A stretch of DNA of 8,506 nt from Pyrinomonadaceae bacterium (GTDB taxonomy: Bacteria; Acidobacteriota; Blastocatellia; Pyrinomonadales; Pyrinomonadaceae). Both the position numbers and the translations under genes were made by a program. The stretch spans positions 1 through 8,506 of the forward strand of contig JACMLC010000672.1 in NCBI GenBank assembly GCA_014379795.1. Reading direction: 5' to 3'. Under the pieces are notes generated by a model. It had not been told where the DNA came from. It worked only from the letters and a program-made list of their open reading frames with translations, and did not search any database. Shown one piece after another: positions 6,191 to 8,506 of this stretch; the stretch's first letter is position 1; the number at the start of each line of letters is the position of its first letter.

Positions 6191-7825
6191 ATGAAAATTG
6201 TTCTGCTCGCTCTGGATGGAGAAGTTAATCGGGCACGAGAGAGCTTAGCGGAGCGTTACCCGCAGGCTGCAATCGAACACATCTCGCGCAGCGAGTTCGA
6301 GAGCCTGGGCGTCCGGGCACGCCTCGCGCGCCTGCGCCAAGCGCGCCCGGACGTGTTCGCCGTCGCGTGCGAAAGACTCGCTTGGCAGCGCGGCCAGAAT
6401 GCTTTTCTGCTGTTCGGCGCGATGGCCGGCGCGCGTCTTTGTCTCTTGCTGGACGCGCACGGCGGCTGGCGCGAAGAGCGGAGAGCGCACATCCTGACCA
6501 ACGCGCCCGCGCGTCTCATGTGGGAAGCGGCCTTGAGCGGCGCAACCCTTGCACGCTCGCGCAAAGAACTGAGAAGGCTTGAGCGCACAGTCGCTAAAAA
6601 TAATAATCATGGTAAGAAAGAAAAAATAAGAGTCGGCACAGGCGCGCCATTGATTGTTTACCTGCGCTCGACGCCGGGGGCGGGGACGCAGATTGGCGGC
6701 GCGTCCAGCCACATCAACGGCTTTGTCAACGCCGCGCTCAAAGACGGAGCGCGTATAAGCTTTCTGAGCAACGACGAGATTGCAGGGCTTGACGAGGAGA
6801 AAACGCGGCTCAAAGTTATCTGGCCTGAGCCAATCGGCTCGACGCGCCCGGTCTTTGACCTGCATAACAATCTTTTGTTCACGCGTGGCGCGGCGCGCGA
6901 GATTGCGGACAATCCGCCGGACTTTATCTATCAACGCTACGCGCGTTTTAGCTGGGCTGGCGTCGAAGCGAGTTTGCAAACAGGGCGTCCTCTATTTCTG
7001 GAATACAACGGCTCTGAAGTCTGGGTCGGCAAACACTGGGACAGCGTCGGGATGCCTGTCCTGCTCGAACGCTGCGAGCGTTTGAACCTGAGCGCAGCCG
7101 CGCGTATCTTCGTCGTCTCAGAAGTCGAGCGGCGCAACCTCTTGCGCGCAGGGGTTGATGCAGACAAGATAGTCGTCAACCCGAACGGCGTGGATGTCGA
7201 AACATTTCGCCCCGGCATCGGCGGCGAAAAAGAAAGAGCTTCACTTGGGCTAGCTCCTGATGAAACGCTTGTCGGCTTTGTCGGAACTTTCGGCCCGTGG
7301 CACGGCGTCTTGGCTTTAGCGAAAGCCATCACGCTCCTGCCTGCGGATGCGCGCATTCGTTTCCTGCTCGTCGGCGGCGGAGTCTTAAAGGGCGAGGTCG
7401 AAAACCTCTTGCGCGAGGCCGGAGCGTTGGAGCGCGTCATCTTCGCCGGAGTCATCGCGCATGAGCGTGTGCCTGCGCTCCTTGATGCATGCGACGTGCT
7501 GGCTTCGCCGCATGTGCCGCTCGCGGACGGAAGCGAGTTTTTCGGCTCGCCGACAAAACTGTTCGAGTACATGGCGATGGGCAAAGGCATCGTCGCCAGC
7601 CGCCTCGGGCAGATCGGAGATGTGCTTGAAGACGAAAAGACCGCGCTCCTGGTAGAGCCGGGGAACGCGCGCGAGTTGAGCGAGGCTCTTCAGCGATTGG
7701 CGCACTCGCGCGACTTGCGCGAGCGCCTCGGCGCAGGGGCCAGAAGCGCGGCCATCGCGCGCCACACATGGGAACACAACGCCGCGCGCGTGCTTGATGC
7801 TTATCAAGCATGGTTGAGCGAATGA
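6191..7825 (+). CDS. GT-B glycosyltransferase (GT4-like) with an unassigned N-terminal domain
   Basis: This 544-residue protein would transfer a sugar from a nucleotide donor to an unknown acceptor. No signal peptide or clear membrane segment is seen, so it is likely cytosolic or membrane-associated. The GT-B part covers about 152-544: acceptor-side loop GAGTQIGGASSHINGF (163-178), EYNGSEVWVGKHW (271-283), linker IVVNPNGVDVETFRP (327-341), donor half VGFVGTFGPWHG (361-372), FLLVGGGVLKGEVENL (391-406) and FGSPTKLFEYMAMGKGIVAS (451-470). The second Glu of the E-x7-E motif is E459; position 451 is Phe rather than Glu, with E449 two residues earlier. Residues 1-135 form a separate alpha/beta-looking domain (MKIVLLALDG, RPDVFAVACERLAWQRGQN, ARLCLLLDAHGGWREE) that I cannot assign, joined through a Lys/Asn-rich linker (135-147). 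An in-frame TGA at 6173 fixes the ATG at 6191; the ribosome site is weak (AAGAG). The methyltransferase gene follows by 7 nt. Confidence 0.88.
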   Translation: MKIVLLALDGEVNRARESLAERYPQAAIEHISRSEFESLGVRARLARLRQARPDVFAVACERLAWQRGQNAFLLFGAMAGARLCLLLDAHGGWREERRAHILTNAPARLMWEAALSGATLARSRKELRRLERTVAKNNNHGKKEKIRVGTGAPLIVYLRSTPGAGTQIGGASSHINGFVNAALKDGARISFLSNDEIAGLDEEKTRLKVIWPEPIGSTRPVFDLHNNLLFTRGAAREIADNPPDFIYQRYARFSWAGVEASLQTGRPLFLEYNGSEVWVGKHWDSVGMPVLLERCERLNLSAAARIFVVSEVERRNLLRAGVDADKIVVNPNGVDVETFRPGIGGEKERASLGLAPDETLVGFVGTFGPWHGVLALAKAITLLPADARIRFLLVGGGVLKGEVENLLREAGALERVIFAGVIAHERVPALLDACDVLASPHVPLADGSEFFGSPTKLFEYMAMGKGIVASRLGQIGDVLEDEKTALLVEPGNARELSEALQRLAHSRDLRERLGAGARSAAIARHTWEHNAARVLDAYQAWLSE

Positions 7826-7832
7826 TAGTCGA

Positions 7833-8506
7833 ATGATGAAAGAAACCGTCGAAGTTAAAAGCGATGCCGCGCTCGAAGCAGAAAAGCTGCGTGCGCGCGA
7901 GCAGTGGGGACAAGACCCCTGCGGCGCAGAGCATGGCCGCGCGGCGGAGTTCGGCACGCGCGAATTTTTCGAGACGGTCGAGCAACACCGCTATACGGAA
8001 TACGCGCCGTGGATGCCGCGCGTGATGGGATTCGATGATTTCGCGGGCGCGCGGCTGTTGGAAGTCGGCTGCGGGATGGGTTCAGACCTCTTGCAGTTTG
8101 CGCGCGGCGGAGCAATCTGCACCGGCCTTGATTTAACGCCGCGCTCTGTAGAAATCACGCGGCATCGCTTCGAGCTTTACGGCGAGCGCGGCGACTTCGC
8201 GCTTTCCGACGGCGAACACTTGCCCTTTGCGGACGAGAGCTTTGATGTCGTCTACTCCAACGGCGTCCTGCATCACACGCCTGACACAGCCGGAGCCGTG
8301 CGCGAGGTGCATCGCGTTCTGCGCCAAGGGGGAACGGCCAAAGTGATGCTCTATCACAAACACTCGCTCTACTATTGGAGCGAGATGATTTTCAGGCGCG
8401 GAGTCTTAGGCGGCGAGCTGCTGCGCGGACGTTCTCCCGAAGAGATCATGAGCCGCTGGGTCGAACACTCCGAACACGACGCGCGCCCGCTCGTCAAAGC
8501 TTACAG
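7833..8506 (+). CDS. Class I SAM-dependent methyltransferase (partial, runs off the right edge)
   Basis: The frame is open from ATG 7833 (or the adjacent ATG 7836) to the window end, giving 224 residues without a stop. It is a Rossmann-fold methyltransferase of the Methyltransf_11 type: motif I LLEVGCGMGSDLLQFA (75-90), acidic residue of motif II at Asp100 in TGLDLTP, DGEHLPFADESFDVVYSNGV (126-145) and LHHTPD (146-151), then REVHRVLRQGGTAKVMLYH (157-175). It would transfer a methyl group from SAM to a small molecule, sugar or lipid; the acceptor is unknown. The first 70 residues include REQWGQDPCG and FFETVEQHRY, a lead-in seen in methyltransferases of sugar and lipid pathways. It lies 7 nt after the glycosyltransferase stop, so it is almost certainly in the same operon. 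The C-terminus is missing. Confidence 0.88.
   Translation, partial: MMKETVEVKSDAALEAEKLRAREQWGQDPCGAEHGRAAEFGTREFFETVEQHRYTEYAPWMPRVMGFDDFAGARLLEVGCGMGSDLLQFARGGAICTGLDLTPRSVEITRHRFELYGERGDFALSDGEHLPFADESFDVVYSNGVLHHTPDTAGAVREVHRVLRQGGTAKVMLYHKHSLYYWSEMIFRRGVLGGELLRGRSPEEIMSRWVEHSEHDARPLVKAY

Noticed and set aside
6034..6228. Rightward 64-codon frame starting in the terminator
   Set aside because: It starts within the terminator stem, translates its T run as phenylalanines and overlaps the glycosyltransferase start in another frame.
7385..7988. Leftward frames overlapping the glycosyltransferase end and methyltransferase start
   Set aside because: They are antisense to two well-supported genes and consist mostly of Arg/Ala/Ser-rich sequence typical of shadow frames in GC-rich DNA.

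Overview
The window looks like a chromosomal segment of a Gram-negative, moderately GC-rich bacterium. Secreted DUF3857/transglutaminase-like proteins in tandem, an FbaB-type aldolase, short palindromic repeats carrying a CTTTAGC or CTTCAGC core, and a CAAGTCY heptad repeat together remind me of Acidobacteriota, perhaps Blastocatellia. This is an impression from gene content and repeat style, not a database result. No IS element, phage gene, CRISPR array, tRNA or rRNA was seen.

Layout from left to right. Positions 1-147 hold a 7-nt-period inverted repeat (arms 71-96 and 113-138), lying beyond the 3' end of the leftward gene fbaB (148-1245), a class I fructose-1,6-bisphosphate aldolase. fbaB has a clear AGGAGG ribosome site and a TGATATAAT extended -10. 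Positions 1246-1920 are a 675-bp divergent intergenic region; its main content is a nested palindromic element (1469-1596) resembling a REP/BIME or MITE-type repeat.

Next comes a rightward pair of exported DUF3857 plus transglutaminase-fold proteins (1921-3924 and 4008-5981), separated by 83 nt and closed by a strong intrinsic terminator (6010-6050). The second protein keeps a complete Cys-His-Asp triad. In the first all three positions are replaced, so the pair looks like one probable enzyme and one non-catalytic relative, presumably acting together in the periplasm or at the outer membrane.

After the terminator a separate transcription unit starts: a GT-B (GT4-like) glycosyltransferase with an unassigned N-terminal domain of about 140 residues (6191-7825), then, 7 nt downstream, a class I SAM-dependent methyltransferase cut off by the right edge (7833-8506). 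This is probably the start of a glycan or secondary-metabolite decoration cluster continuing beyond the window.

The most interesting points are the active/inactive transglutaminase-like pair, the nested palindromic element, the heptad inverted repeat and the orphan N-terminal domain of the glycosyltransferase. I did not find an obviously new multi-gene system such as a defence island.
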